Shown here in pieces: positions 8,821-18,011 of a stretch of 64,000 nucleotides of DNA (positions are counted from its first letter, which is position 1; each line of letters starts with the position of its first letter). This DNA is from Larkinella insperata (GTDB lineage: Bacteria > Bacteroidota > Bacteroidia > Cytophagales > Spirosomataceae). The notes below the pieces were generated by a model. That model was given only the letters and a program-made list of their open reading frames with translations, was not told where the DNA came from and did not search any database. Both the position numbers and the translations under genes were made by a program. Where the stretch lies: NCBI RefSeq assembly GCF_026248825.1, contig NZ_CP110973.1:3615001-3679000 (forward strand). The letters run 5' to 3'.

Positions 8821-8886
8821 GCTGTTTCGCAGTGCGTTGCTTTGAAAAATTGAAGCGGAGTGTTTTAATTATTGTTTGACAAATGA

Positions 8887-8921
8887 AGAGGTGGTTGGCT
8901 GTTGCTGACCACCTCTTTTTT
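8887..8921 (+). terminator. recA terminator
   Basis: A 9-bp perfect stem (AGAGGTGGT at 8887-8895 with ACCACCTCT at 8908-8916) runs directly into six T. It lies 66 bases after the recA stop and is oriented for the plus strand. Confidence 0.9.
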
Positions 8922-8935
8922 GCTTTACAGGCTAG

Positions 8936-8979
8936 CCCTAAACACAAAACCCGACCAGAGCCGGGTTTTGTGTTTAGGG
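8936..8979. repeat. 18-bp perfect inverted repeat between recA and gltA
   Basis: The arms 8936-8953 and 8962-8979 are perfectly complementary with an 8-base loop. There is no T run on either side, so it is not a standard terminator for either strand, though it sits just beyond the gltA stop and could end or protect that transcript. Confidence 0.8.
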
Positions 8980-8990
8980 TATCGTATGAT

Positions 8991-10277
8991 TTAACGATCC
9001 GCCAGCGCTTTGAATTCCCGCAGCGTGGCACCGGTGTAAATCTGACGCGGACGACCGATCGGTTCTTTCTGTTCGCGCATTTCTTTCCACTGCGCAATCC
9101 AGCCCGGCAGACGGCCGATGGCAAACATCACCGTAAACATATTCGTCGGGATTCCCAGCGCGCGGTAGATGATACCCGAATAAAAGTCAACGTTCGGGTA
9201 CAGCTTACGCGATACGAAGTATTCGTCGCTCAGAGCGGCTTCTTCCAGCCCTTTGGCGATTTCCAGAACCGGGTCGTTAACGCCCAGTTTGCCCAGTACG
9301 TCGTCGGCGGCTTTTTTGATGATTTTGGCGCGCGGGTCGAAATTTTTGTAAACGCGGTGACCAAACCCAAACAGCCGGAAGCCGGTTGTCTTGGCGTTTT
9401 TAGCCATATCAATGTATTTGGCAACATCACCACCGTTCTCCTTGATCTCTTCCAGCATTTCAATTACCTCCTGGTTGGCACCACCGTGCAACGGTCCCCA
9501 GAGGGCGTTGATACCAGCCGAAATCGAAGAATAAATGTTGGCCCGGGACGATCCCACCAGCCGAACTGTTGAGGTCGAGCAGTTTTGCTCGTGGTCGGCG
9601 TGCAGAATCAGCAGTTTGTTCAGGGCGCTGGAAACCACCGGATCGGTTTGGTATTCTTCAACCGGCAGCGCAAACATCATCTGCAGGAAATTCGAGCAGT
9701 AATCGAGTTGGTTTTTGGGGTAATTGACCGGGTGACCCTGCGATTTTTTGTACGACCAGGTGGCAATGGTCGGAATTTTTGCCAGCAAGCGGATGATGTG
9801 CAATTCGGTCTGATCCGGTGCTTTTTCATCGTACGAATCCGGGTAGAATGCGCTCAGGGCGCTAACCAGCGACGACAGCACGCCCATCGGGTGCGCGTTG
9901 TTGGGGAAGCCTTCAAAAATCTTCCGCATGTCTTCGTTGACCATCGTATGACGCCGGATGCGGTCTTCAAAGGCATTGTATTGTTCCTGCGTTGGCAGTT
10001 CGCCGTAGATCAGCAGGTAAGCTACTTCCAGAAAGCTGGCTTTTGCGGCCAGATCTTCAATTGAATAACCCCGGTAATGCAAAATGCCCTCTTCACCATC
10101 CAGAAATGTAATTGCACTCTGGGTGGCACCGGTATTTTTATATCCTCTGTCTAAGGTGACATAGCCCGTCTGGTCGCGGAGATTGGAAATGTCAATGGCT
10201 TTTTCGTTTTCACTACCAACAACAACTGGAAATTGATAGGTTTTACCATCGACAGATAATTCGGCTGTGTTTGACAT
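8991..10277 (-). CDS. gltA: Citrate synthase
   Basis: A 428-residue type II (hexameric-type) citrate synthase, which condenses oxaloacetate and acetyl-CoA at the entry of the citric acid cycle. Diagnostic stretches include GYVTLDRGYKNTG and EGILHYRGYSIEDLA near the N-terminus, the catalytic-His block LLILHADHEQNCSTSTVR, a GALWGPLHGGANQEVIEML block with the second His, and FGHRVYKNFDPRA near the C-terminus with the catalytic Asp/Arg region. I start at ATG 10277 (MSNTAEL): the frame is open for 48 further codons upstream, but those residues match nothing in the family and the length from 10277 is the usual one. Confidence 0.97.
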   Translation of the reverse strand: MSNTAELSVDGKTYQFPVVVGSENEKAIDISNLRDQTGYVTLDRGYKNTGATQSAITFLDGEEGILHYRGYSIEDLAAKASFLEVAYLLIYGELPTQEQYNAFEDRIRRHTMVNEDMRKIFEGFPNNAHPMGVLSSLVSALSAFYPDSYDEKAPDQTELHIIRLLAKIPTIATWSYKKSQGHPVNYPKNQLDYCSNFLQMMFALPVEEYQTDPVVSSALNKLLILHADHEQNCSTSTVRLVGSSRANIYSSISAGINALWGPLHGGANQEVIEMLEEIKENGGDVAKYIDMAKNAKTTGFRLFGFGHRVYKNFDPRAKIIKKAADDVLGKLGVNDPVLEIAKGLEEAALSDEYFVSRKLYPNVDFYSGIIYRALGIPTNMFTVMFAIGRLPGWIAQWKEMREQKEPIGRPRQIYTGATLREFKALADR

Positions 10278-10475
10278 ACGTATTCGGGGTAGAGTAAATC
10301 GGTTATGGTAAATTGGAATAATTAGGTTGGCACTCCATCGTATCGATACCTGCAAAATGTGAAAGGTACCCAGGGCATACTCACCGCAACGGTAGACTCC
10401 GCGCCGGGCGAAATTAGCCAAAAACTAGTAACGACACATGATTACTTTGGTAAAAACGTAAGGAAAGTCCAAAAT

Positions 10476-10637
10476 CTACTTGTTTAACCCAAAATCAAGG
10501 GCATTAGTTGCTGCTATACCGGAATGATTGGTCGGTTCCTGCTCCCATTCCTCGCATACGGTTTCACCGTCAAAAATGCGATCGAATTGATGCCGCCGGG
10601 TATCGGGGACAAAAGCCCGGAATGGCGCGGTCCGCAT
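10476..10637 (-). CDS. Possible 53-residue ORF translationally coupled to the membrane protein
   Basis: Its ATG shares one base with the stop codon of the preceding membrane-protein gene (TAATG on the minus strand), the arrangement used for termination-reinitiation. It encodes a 53-residue polar peptide (begins MRTAPFRAFVPDTRRHQFD) with one Cys and no hydrophobic segment. I recognise no family. The remainder of the stretch up to the gltA start (10278-10475) shows nothing I can name. The ORF could be chance. Confidence 0.3.
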   Translation of the reverse strand: MRTAPFRAFVPDTRRHQFDRIFDGETVCEEWEQEPTNHSGIAATNALDFGLNK

Positions 10638-11053
10638 TAGCGCTTGGTCCGCTTCGTCGTGAGCACATCGTACGACGTTTTCCCGAAAACAATCGCCATA
10701 ATGACAGGCAGCAGGACCGCGCCGGTTTTGAATCCGGAACCCGTAAATTGATAGGTGCCGGACGAAAACTGGGTGTAGGTCTGAAAAACAAGGAAGAGGC
10801 AAAAGACAAATAAGCCGACTGCCAGCACCACCGCTACGGGACCACTTAATACCCGCTTTATAACGAGGCTGATAACCAGGGCCGCCACTACCGTTGCTGC
10901 CACCGTTGCCATGGCTTTGGGCAGGGTTTCGAGGTAATCGTGGTCGTACCAGAAAATACCGATTCGACCGATGAGATTGGGGTGGGCAAGTAGCCAGCCA
11001 TCAACGAGGATCAGAATAAATAGAACGAGGTAATAAAATAGGTTGTTGCGCAT
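10637..11053 (-). CDS. Small integral membrane protein, four predicted helices
   Basis: A 138-residue protein consisting almost wholly of hydrophobic segments: about residues 5-22 (LFYYLVLFILILVDGWLL), 45-65 (KAMATVAATVVAALVISLV), 70-92 (PVAVVLAVGLFVFCLFLVF) and 103-122 (KTGAVLLPVIMAIVFG). It ends in a basic tail (TTKRTKR), which should face the cytoplasm. Start at ATG 11053 (MRNNLF); a start 11 codons upstream is possible but gives a less regular N-terminus. No family recognised and function unknown. It lies downstream of the acyltransferase gene, from which it is separated by a terminator. Confidence 0.75.
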   Translation of the reverse strand: MRNNLFYYLVLFILILVDGWLLAHPNLIGRIGIFWYDHDYLETLPKAMATVAATVVAALVISLVIKRVLSGPVAVVLAVGLFVFCLFLVFQTYTQFSSGTYQFTGSGFKTGAVLLPVIMAIVFGKTSYDVLTTKRTKR

Positions 11054-11107
11054 TTGGAAATAGGGATTGTAAAAATCAAAAGCCAATCTACGGCAGTTTT
11101 GGCGAAT

Positions 11108-11130
11108 AAAAAAAGCCCCATTTGGGGCTT
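11108..11130 (-). terminator. Terminator after the acyltransferase gene
   Basis: On the minus strand, AAGCCCC pairs with GGGGCTT across a four-base loop and is followed by a T-rich run (seven A on the plus strand). It lies 52 bases beyond the acyltransferase stop. Confidence 0.85.
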
Positions 11131-11182
11131 CGGGGCAGAAATACGCAGTGCGACGGTTTCGATCAAGTCAGGGGAGGAGGAG

Positions 11183-12316
11183 TTAGGATGCGGGCTGCGG
11201 CTGACTGGCGGGTACTTGAAGCCGGTACCGTTTATCGGGGCTGTACTGGGCGGTGGTAGGTCCGGATAGCCGGTTCTGAAGCCAGCGAAGAATCGGTTTT
11301 TCAGCGTGCTGATGCAGTTGCCAGCTTGCCCAGCACAACAGGCCAACCAGCAGGAGATTGGCCGGAAGAACATAGGGCACCAGGTGCAGCATGAGCAGGG
11401 CGTGCGTCATCACCATGAAAGCGGGAACGTGAATCAGATACAGAATGTAGGAGGCATCGCCCTGCTTGAGCAGCCAGGCCGGGCAGAAGGTCCGTCCGGC
11501 GATTTCTCTTTGAACAACGCTCAACAGCAGTATCGTGGTCGGTACCCCAAAGCCCCAAACCCGCAGCCAGGCGTCGGAAGGCTTAACGAATTCGCCCGTC
11601 AGCAGAAAAATAAACAGAGCCACTCCCAGCACGATCGGCGGAATCCGGAACGAGTACCGACGAACCAGCCAGTAGGCCACGATTCCCAAACCGAATTCCA
11701 GGTTAAACGGGCTAAACAGAAAATACTGCAACCACCCGAAGTGGGGGATGCCCGCCCAGTTCACCAGGCTGGTGTAGAGGGTTGCCGCCAGAACGAAAGC
11801 CGGCAAAATCAGCAGCGTTCGGGAAATAATGACCAGCCCAAACAAACCGTAAAAATAGAGTTCGAAGCTCAACGACCAGGTAACGGGCAGGGGACTGTCG
11901 TGGGCGGGGATGAGCGTCAGTGTTTTCAGGAGATCGACCGGATCAAAAGAGTACGGGAGCCACTGCAATGAGGGCGCAACCTGCCTGATTCCGATTAGCG
12001 CGATACCGGCCAAAATAACAACCGGCCAGTAAATGGCGTAGATTCGTCCCAGGCGCTTTTTCAGATACGGCAGGAACTGCTCCGGGCGGTTGATTTTTGA
12101 AAAGTTGGTGTGGGTAATGATAAAGCCGCTGATGATGAAAAACAAATCGACGCCCCCAAAACCGGCTTTGAAACAGCGCAGCAGAGGCAAGTGAATATCG
12201 ACCTGCTCCGTGACCATAAACAAATGAAAAAAGGTAACCAGCAGGGCCGCAACGGCCCGCAGGGCCTGGATCGATTGAAACGTTTGAGGAACGGAATGAG
12301 TTGGACGGAGAATCAT
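11183..12316 (-). CDS. OafA/YrhL-type membrane acyltransferase (acyltransferase family 3)
   Basis: A 377-residue multi-spanning membrane protein of the acyltransferase-3 family, which transfers acetyl or other acyl groups to cell-surface sugars. The N-terminal family hallmarks are present: SIQALRAVAALLVTFFHLF with the conserved Arg and His, and FKAGFGGVDLFFIISGFII in the second helix. About ten hydrophobic helices follow, including the SFELYFYGLFGL block. The C-terminus is a Pro/Gln-rich cytoplasmic tail. It stands as a single gene with its own terminator, so the context gives no acceptor; O-antigen or exopolysaccharide are the usual acceptors in the family. Confidence 0.92.
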   Translation of the reverse strand: MILRPTHSVPQTFQSIQALRAVAALLVTFFHLFMVTEQVDIHLPLLRCFKAGFGGVDLFFIISGFIITHTNFSKINRPEQFLPYLKKRLGRIYAIYWPVVILAGIALIGIRQVAPSLQWLPYSFDPVDLLKTLTLIPAHDSPLPVTWSLSFELYFYGLFGLVIISRTLLILPAFVLAATLYTSLVNWAGIPHFGWLQYFLFSPFNLEFGLGIVAYWLVRRYSFRIPPIVLGVALFIFLLTGEFVKPSDAWLRVWGFGVPTTILLLSVVQREIAGRTFCPAWLLKQGDASYILYLIHVPAFMVMTHALLMLHLVPYVLPANLLLVGLLCWASWQLHQHAEKPILRWLQNRLSGPTTAQYSPDKRYRLQVPASQPQPAS

Positions 12317-12471
12317 TGTGCATATAGTTTAAAATAACCGGATTGTTCGGGCACATGGCTTCTGGTCGCTGCGCGGAAGATCAGCGAAATTCATGGAACT
12401 GTAGCAAAGCACAGCGGAAGGGTTACGGAGTTGAAACTTATCATTTTATTGTACATGCAATATACAATAAA

Positions 12472-12503
12472 TTCATTCACTTCCCGAACTTTAAGTGAAT
12501 GAA
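12472..12503 (-). terminator. Hairpin downstream of the LysR-family gene
   Basis: The arms TTCATTCACTT (12472-12482) and AAGTGAATGAA (12493-12503) form a perfect 11-bp stem with a 10-base loop, 17 bases beyond the regulator's stop. On the minus strand it is followed by TTTATTGTAT, a weak T tract, so a terminator is likely but not certain. The rest of the gap to the acyltransferase gene (12317-12471) holds a short ATTGTA...TACAAT palindrome and nothing else I recognise. Confidence 0.6.
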
Positions 12504-12519
12504 AAAGCGTGGAGGGGGC

Positions 12520-13413
12520 TTACTGATTGTAATATCGGCGGGCAAAGGTCATGAAACCAGCAGCGAGTCCCTCCGGTAAGCCCTGGAGATGGACAAAACT
12601 GAACGTGCGGGGTAAACGGAAATCTTTGATGGACACAACTTTGAGTTCACCGCTCCGGACTTCTTTCTCAATCGCCCGGGATGACAGAATAGACAGGCAG
12701 TTGGCGTGTTCCAGAAACGACTTGATGCTCTCCGAACTCCCCAGGTGCATCACCACCGTTAAACTGGAAGGGCGGATGCCCCGGGCCTGTAGCGCCGTTT
12801 CCAGCACTTCGAGCGTACCCGAACCGCGTTCGCGCAACACCAGCGGCAGGTTGCTGAGTTCTTCCAGTGTAATTTCCTTCAGGCGGCTGTAGCGGCTTTT
12901 GCTGTGAACCACCGCCACCAGTTCATCCTGCAGAAAGTCGTGGTACTTCAGGCCGGCATGGTGTTTTTTGCCCTCCACAATCCCCAGATCAATCTCTTTG
13001 GCCGAAACCGCGTGTTCGATCATCTCGGTATTGCCGGTTAGCAGGCTGAGCTGAATGGTCGGATAGCGTTCGTAATACGACGCCAGCAGCGGAGAAATCA
13101 AATATTGGGCAATGGTGGTGCTGGCTCCCAGCCGCAAACTGCCCTTTTGCTGGCTTTTAAAGGAGTTTAATTCAAAAAGTGCTTCCTGATAGAGATCGAA
13201 AATTTGTCCGGCGTAGCGGAAAAGAACTTCCCCGGGGGGCGTCAGCACGATGGTATTTCCTTTGCGGTCGAACAACCGCAGACCCAGCAGATCTTCGAGC
13301 GCCTTGATGTGTTTGGTAACGGCGGGTTGGGTAATAAACAATTCCGCCGATGCTTTTGTAAAACTGCGGTGGCGGGCCACACTGTAAAACACTCTTAATC
13401 GAAAATCATCCAT
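12520..13413 (-). CDS. LysR-family transcriptional regulator
   Basis: A 297-residue LysR-type regulator. The N-terminal winged helix-turn-helix is clear (FYSVARHRSFTKASAELFITQPAVTKHIKALEDLLGLRLFDR, residues 9-50) and is followed by the usual two-lobed substrate-binding domain (LRLGASTTIAQYLISPLLASYYERYP...). It resembles the CysL/YwfK branch, but no cysteine or YeiH-type gene is nearby. It is divergent from glpD with 165 bases between the starts, so the two may share a control region. Whether it regulates glpD or itself is inference. Confidence 0.92.
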   Translation of the reverse strand: MDDFRLRVFYSVARHRSFTKASAELFITQPAVTKHIKALEDLLGLRLFDRKGNTIVLTPPGEVLFRYAGQIFDLYQEALFELNSFKSQQKGSLRLGASTTIAQYLISPLLASYYERYPTIQLSLLTGNTEMIEHAVSAKEIDLGIVEGKKHHAGLKYHDFLQDELVAVVHSKSRYSRLKEITLEELSNLPLVLRERGSGTLEVLETALQARGIRPSSLTVVMHLGSSESIKSFLEHANCLSILSSRAIEKEVRSGELKVVSIKDFRLPRTFSFVHLQGLPEGLAAGFMTFARRYYNQ

Positions 13414-13533
13414 GGAGATGGCAAGTACGCTTTTTAATAACCAAAGGTAATGGGAAAGCGATAAAAAACGTTTTTCGAAGAGTTATTTCGCAGACTTACG
13501 CAACGAGGTGCGGAGTTAAGCGGTGACTCTGTG

Positions 13534-13541
13534 TAACTTTG
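13534..13541 (+). promoter_or_regulatory. Candidate -7 element of glpD
   Basis: TAACTTTG matches the Bacteroidota -7 consensus TAnnTTTG exactly and lies 38 bases before the glpD ATG. I see no convincing TTG at the right distance upstream, so activation by a regulator is possible. Confidence 0.35.
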
Positions 13542-13578
13542 GTAGCTCCGCTAAACCCGCAAATAAACCGTTTCTTTT

Positions 13579-15219
13579 ATGCAACGCAATCACCATCTCG
13601 AACAAGCCGAAAGCCAGGAATTTGATATTTGCATCATTGGCGGAGGGGCCACCGGTGCGGGTTGTTTGCTCGATGCCCAAAGCCGGGGGCTGAAGGCTAT
13701 ATTAATTGAAAAGCACGATTTTGCCTCCGAAACGTCCAGCAAGTCAACGAAGCTGATTCACGGTGGGGTACGGTATCTGGAACAGGCCGTCAAACAGGCC
13801 GACCTGAACCAGTACCACATGGTTAAAAAAGCGCTGCGCGAACGGCTGACGCTCATCCGCAACGCTCCCCATCTGGCCCATCCGCTGGCCCTGCTGACGC
13901 CCTGCATGAGCTGGATGGAAGGCATTTATTATACCGCCGGACTGAAAATGTACGACACGCTGTCGGGTGATCTGAGCATCGGAAAAAGCGAGTGGCTGAA
14001 CAAGGAAGAAGCCCTGAAGCGCAACCCGGCACTAACCCACAGGATTCACAGCGCGGTTTTGTATTACGACGGCCAGCTGAACGACGCCCGCTACAACATG
14101 TCGCTGGTTAAAACGGCCATGCAGTACGGGGCCGTGGCGCTCAACCACGCCGAAGCCCGTACGTTTGAGAAGGACGCGAACGGGCGGCTGGTAGTGCTGT
14201 ACGTCCGGGATTCGCTGACCGGACGGCTTTTGCGCATCCGGGCCAAACGGTTTGTCAATGCCACCGGACCGTTCGCGGATCGCATCCGGCTCCTGGCCAA
14301 TCCCGACATGGGCTTGCGGATGCGGGTGAGCAAGGGCGTTCACATCATTGTGCCGGGCGAACTGATGCCGTCCGACACCGCCATTCTGGTGCCCAAAACC
14401 GACGATGGACGGGTGGTTTTCATTATTCCGTACAACGGTAAACTGATGATCGGGACCACCGAAACCGAGTCGGAACTGGCCGAATCGGAGCCGGTGGTGG
14501 AGCGGGCGGAAGTGGAATACCTGATCAACTACGTAAACCGCTACTTCGAGAAACCCATCCGGGCCGATCAGGTCATTGCCGGTTTCGCCGGTTTGCGCCC
14601 CTTGTTACAGGCCGATCCAAACGCCGATACCAAACAACTGGTGCGCGATCATGAAGTGGAGGTGGATAAGTCGTCGGGCCTGATCAGCATTCTGGGCGGA
14701 AAATGGACAACCTACCGGCTGATGGCCAAAGACACCATTGACAAGTTTTACGAAGTAGAAGCATTGACCGAAACGCCTTGCACAACCGACCACATCAAAC
14801 TCGTCGGGGCGGAAGGTTATGCGGACGATTTCTGGAAAGTGCTGGTGAATAAATACGGTGTGCAGCAAGCCGTGGCCGAGCACCTGAACCGGCAGTACGG
14901 CACGGAGAGCCTGGAAATCGTTCAGCTTATGCGGGAACAGCCCGACTGGAATCAGCGGCTTTCCGACCATTTGCCGATCACCAGAGCCGAAGTAGTGTTT
15001 GTGGTTCGGGCCGAAATGGCCCAGACGCTCAAAGACGTGCTGGCCCGGCGATTCGGACTGGAACTCACCGACTGGCAATCCACGGAGCAGATCACCGAAA
15101 CCGTGGCCGATCTGATGGCCGTCGAACTCGGCTGGACGCCCGAAGAACGCCGGAAAGCGGTATTTGACTACCAGGCCGAACTCGAATGGTTCCGCAAATC
15201 AGCGGGATTGATCCTTTGA
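13579..15219 (+). CDS. glpD: Aerobic glycerol-3-phosphate dehydrogenase
   Basis: A 546-residue FAD-dependent enzyme that oxidises sn-glycerol 3-phosphate to dihydroxyacetone phosphate and passes electrons to quinone at the membrane. The FAD-binding Rossmann motif is at the N-terminus (DICIIGGGATGAGCLLDA), followed by the family signature KSTKLIHGGVRYLEQA. The FATGPF-like block (RFVNATGPFADRIR) and the LGGKWTTYRLMAKD block near residue 375 are also diagnostic, and a C-terminal DAO_C-type domain follows. Length is normal. It is divergent from a LysR gene; glpF/glpK are not adjacent. Confidence 0.96.
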   Translation: MQRNHHLEQAESQEFDICIIGGGATGAGCLLDAQSRGLKAILIEKHDFASETSSKSTKLIHGGVRYLEQAVKQADLNQYHMVKKALRERLTLIRNAPHLAHPLALLTPCMSWMEGIYYTAGLKMYDTLSGDLSIGKSEWLNKEEALKRNPALTHRIHSAVLYYDGQLNDARYNMSLVKTAMQYGAVALNHAEARTFEKDANGRLVVLYVRDSLTGRLLRIRAKRFVNATGPFADRIRLLANPDMGLRMRVSKGVHIIVPGELMPSDTAILVPKTDDGRVVFIIPYNGKLMIGTTETESELAESEPVVERAEVEYLINYVNRYFEKPIRADQVIAGFAGLRPLLQADPNADTKQLVRDHEVEVDKSSGLISILGGKWTTYRLMAKDTIDKFYEVEALTETPCTTDHIKLVGAEGYADDFWKVLVNKYGVQQAVAEHLNRQYGTESLEIVQLMREQPDWNQRLSDHLPITRAEVVFVVRAEMAQTLKDVLARRFGLELTDWQSTEQITETVADLMAVELGWTPEERRKAVFDYQAELEWFRKSAGLIL

Positions 15220-15246
15220 TAGGCCATACGGTGGTAAATCGTTTTC

Positions 15247-15296
15247 GTTAACGTACAAACTCCGGAGGAACATTCTTCCGGAGTTTGTACGTTAAC
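15247..15296. repeat. 20-bp perfect inverted repeat between glpD and the P-type ATPase gene
   Basis: The arms 15247-15266 and 15277-15296 are perfectly complementary over 20 bp with a 10-base loop. It lies between two convergent genes. Neither side has a T run, so it is not a canonical intrinsic terminator, although a strong stem in this position probably limits read-through or protects the 3' ends. Confidence 0.8.
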
Positions 15297-15347
15297 AAAA
15301 ACCGTTAGATCGATCAGGACATAAGTCCTTCGTGGGCGTTTTGTCCT

Positions 15348-18011
15348 TTACTTTCCCAACCGCATAATCCCCTTTACCGACTGCACCAGCACAACCGGCG
15401 CGATACCGGCAACGGCAATCAGCCAGAGTTCCGTACTGGGAATGGAATCAATGCTCAGGACCTGCGCCAGAAATGGTACGTAATACGTCAACACCAGGAT
15501 AAACAGGCAGAGCAGCAGCGCGTACCAGATGTAGCGGTTGCGGGTAATTTCGTTGACAAAAAACGAACTGCCGGAACGCAGGTTGAAAACGTGCATCAAT
15601 TGCGCAAACGACAAGGCGTAGAACGTCAGGTTATTGCCTTCTTTCTGCGTCAGGCCCAGCTTCTGGGTGCCGAACCAGTAAGCCCCCAGTACCGAAGCCG
15701 TCATGGCCAGGGCGTAAAAAACGAGCATTCGCCAGTCGCGGCTGTCCATAATCGGCGTTTTGGGATCGCGGGGCGGCTGGTGCATCAAACTCGAATTTTC
15801 GCGGCCAACCCCCAGCGCCAGGGCCGGGAATACGTCGGTGACGATGTTGATGAACAGAATCTGCAACGGCAGCAGCGGATTACCGACGTTCAGAAAACCG
15901 GCAAACGTCACCACAAAAATTTCACTCAGGTTACACGACAGCAGAAACAGGACAAACTTGCGGATGTTTTCAAAAATCACCCGCCCCTGCGCAATGGCCG
16001 TAACAATCGAGGCAAACGAATCGTCTTTCAGCACCATGTCGGCGGTTTCGGCGGCCACCTGCGTACCGCGCAGGCCCATCGCAATACCGATGTCCGACTT
16101 TTTCAGGGCGGGCGCGTCGTTGACACCGTCGCCGGTCATTCCCACAATGTCGCCTTCCTGCTGGTACAAATCAATCATATCCAGCTTCTGGGCCGGACTC
16201 ACCCGCGCAAAAACCCGGCATTCGAGCAATTTCTTTTTGTCATCGGCCTGCAGTTGGTCCAGCGGTTTGAGGTCTTTGCCGGTCAGAACAATTTCTTCGC
16301 CGGGTTCAATCAGCTTAACTTTCGACGCAATGGTCAGAGCCGTAGCCGGGTGGTCGCCGGTTACCATAATGACCTTGATACCGGCTTCGCGGCAGGCTTG
16401 CAGGGCGGGCGTTACTTCGGTGCGGGGCGGGTCAAGAAAACCGATCAGGCCCACATACGTCAGGTCGTGGTCCGCAAAATCATCGCCGGGTCGGGTGTCG
16501 GTTTCCCGGTAGGCAAACGCCAGGGTTCGCAGACCGTCGGCCGCCATTTTTTCGGAAAGATCGTAATACGTTTTCCGGTCTTTTTCGTCCAGCAATTGGC
16601 AGCGGTCCAGCACTTCTTCGGCGGCTCCTTTGACGGCCACCAGAAAACCGCCGTTGTGTTCGTGGAGCGTGCCCATAATCCGGGTGTCGGAACTGAACGC
16701 TTTCTCGGCTTTTCGCGGAAATTCCTGGTGAATCTGGTCGGGGTTCTGTCCGGCGGCAATCGCAAATTTCAGGAGGGAAACCTCCACCGGATCGCCCACT
16801 TCCTTGGGTTTTCCATCCACAACATCGTAATCCGCGTTGTTGCAGAGCACCCCGACCTGAACAAGCCGCTGGTATTCTTCAGACTCCGTAAGGGCCTCGT
16901 CGCCGTGGACCACCTCCAGTTTCTTTGCTTCGGCGTCCGCCCGGACTTCGGCCTGTTGCCCCGGCAGTTGCAGCGTGTTGACTTCAATCTGGTTCTGGGT
17001 CAGCGTGCCGGTTTTGTCCGTAAAAATAACATTCGTGCCGCCCAGGGTTTCAACCGCCGACAACCGTTTCACAATCACTTTCTTCTCGGCCAGCCGCAGC
17101 ATCCCGTACGCCAGCGCGATGGTTGCCACCACCGACATGCCTTCTGGAATGGCCGCAATCGCCAGCGCCAGGGCCGTTTCGATCAGCCGCAGCGGTTCTT
17201 CACCCCGCAGCAAACCGACCACCAGAAACAGGGCCGCCAGCCCGACCGTCACCCAAATCAGCACTTTTGCCAGCGAATCCAGTTTGGCTTCCAACGGAGT
17301 CGCCGAGCGTTTTGCTTCTTCCACCATCGTGGCAATTTTGCCCAGTTCGGTTTGCTGTCCGATTCCCGTGACCACCGCCCGACCGGTTCCCGCCGTGATG
17401 GGGGTTCCTTTAAACAGGCGGTTGTGCTGGTCGCCCAGTGGCGATTCGTCCGGCGGCAGTTCCGTATTTTTATCGACCGGCAGCGATTCCCCGGTCAGCG
17501 CCGATTCGTCGGCCTGAAGCTGGCTGACTTCAAAAAGGTTCGCGTCGGCGGCTACCAAGTCGCCTGCTTCCACGACGAGAATATCGCCAACGGTAACTTC
17601 TTCCGACGAAATTTCCCGAACCCGGCCGTCGCGTAGCACCCGCGCGGGGGTGGTGTCCATTTTGCGCAGGGCGTCCATCGACTGGCGGGCGTTCCATTCC
17701 AGAATAAAACCGGTAATGGCGTTGATGAGCAAGACGGCAATGATGGCAAACCCCTCGACGGTTTCACCCAGGAAAAACGAAATCCCGGCGGCTGCGGCCA
17801 GGATGTAAACAATGACGCCGGTGAATTGGCGCAGCAGGATTGTAAGCGCACTTTCGCGTTTGGTTTCCTGAAGGGCGTTTGGCCCCAGTTCGTCGTAACG
17901 GCTTTGGGCTTCGTCGGCGGTCAGACCGGTTTTCGGATCAACTTTCAAGTCGTTCAGCAGTTGATCAATCGGAATCTGATGCGGTTTCTCGAGCGTTGAA
18001 ATAGGTTGCAT
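15348..18011 (-). CDS. Cation-transporting P-type ATPase, Ca2+-pump-like (P2A)
   Basis: An 887-residue P-type ATPase with ten or so membrane helices. The phosphorylated Asp is at residue 332 in DKTGTLT; the TGES motif of the A domain (SALTGESLPVDK), the KGAAEEVLD nucleotide-binding block and the hinge MTGDGVNDAPALKKSDIG are all present. The ion-binding residues correspond to those of SERCA: PEG in helix 4 (Glu290), N..E in helix 5 (SCNLSEIF) and N..TD in helix 6 (NIVTDVFPALALG). Ca2+ (possibly Mn2+) export is therefore likely. Start at ATG 18011; the 20 codons upstream lack family similarity. It is divergent from the GH105 gene. Confidence 0.92.
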   Translation of the reverse strand: MQPISTLEKPHQIPIDQLLNDLKVDPKTGLTADEAQSRYDELGPNALQETKRESALTILLRQFTGVIVYILAAAAGISFFLGETVEGFAIIAVLLINAITGFILEWNARQSMDALRKMDTTPARVLRDGRVREISSEEVTVGDILVVEAGDLVAADANLFEVSQLQADESALTGESLPVDKNTELPPDESPLGDQHNRLFKGTPITAGTGRAVVTGIGQQTELGKIATMVEEAKRSATPLEAKLDSLAKVLIWVTVGLAALFLVVGLLRGEEPLRLIETALALAIAAIPEGMSVVATIALAYGMLRLAEKKVIVKRLSAVETLGGTNVIFTDKTGTLTQNQIEVNTLQLPGQQAEVRADAEAKKLEVVHGDEALTESEEYQRLVQVGVLCNNADYDVVDGKPKEVGDPVEVSLLKFAIAAGQNPDQIHQEFPRKAEKAFSSDTRIMGTLHEHNGGFLVAVKGAAEEVLDRCQLLDEKDRKTYYDLSEKMAADGLRTLAFAYRETDTRPGDDFADHDLTYVGLIGFLDPPRTEVTPALQACREAGIKVIMVTGDHPATALTIASKVKLIEPGEEIVLTGKDLKPLDQLQADDKKKLLECRVFARVSPAQKLDMIDLYQQEGDIVGMTGDGVNDAPALKKSDIGIAMGLRGTQVAAETADMVLKDDSFASIVTAIAQGRVIFENIRKFVLFLLSCNLSEIFVVTFAGFLNVGNPLLPLQILFINIVTDVFPALALGVGRENSSLMHQPPRDPKTPIMDSRDWRMLVFYALAMTASVLGAYWFGTQKLGLTQKEGNNLTFYALSFAQLMHVFNLRSGSSFFVNEITRNRYIWYALLLCLFILVLTYYVPFLAQVLSIDSIPSTELWLIAVAGIAPVVLVQSVKGIMRLGK

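Noticed and set aside
10278..10421. N-terminal extension of citrate synthase upstream of 10277
   Set aside because: The frame is open, but the extra residues match nothing in the family and the ATG at 10277 gives the normal length and N-terminus.
15591..17636. Plus-strand open frame of 681 codons opposite the P-type ATPase
   Set aside because: It is the antisense shadow of a well-supported gene; the translation is rich in Arg, Gln and His and has no domain pattern.
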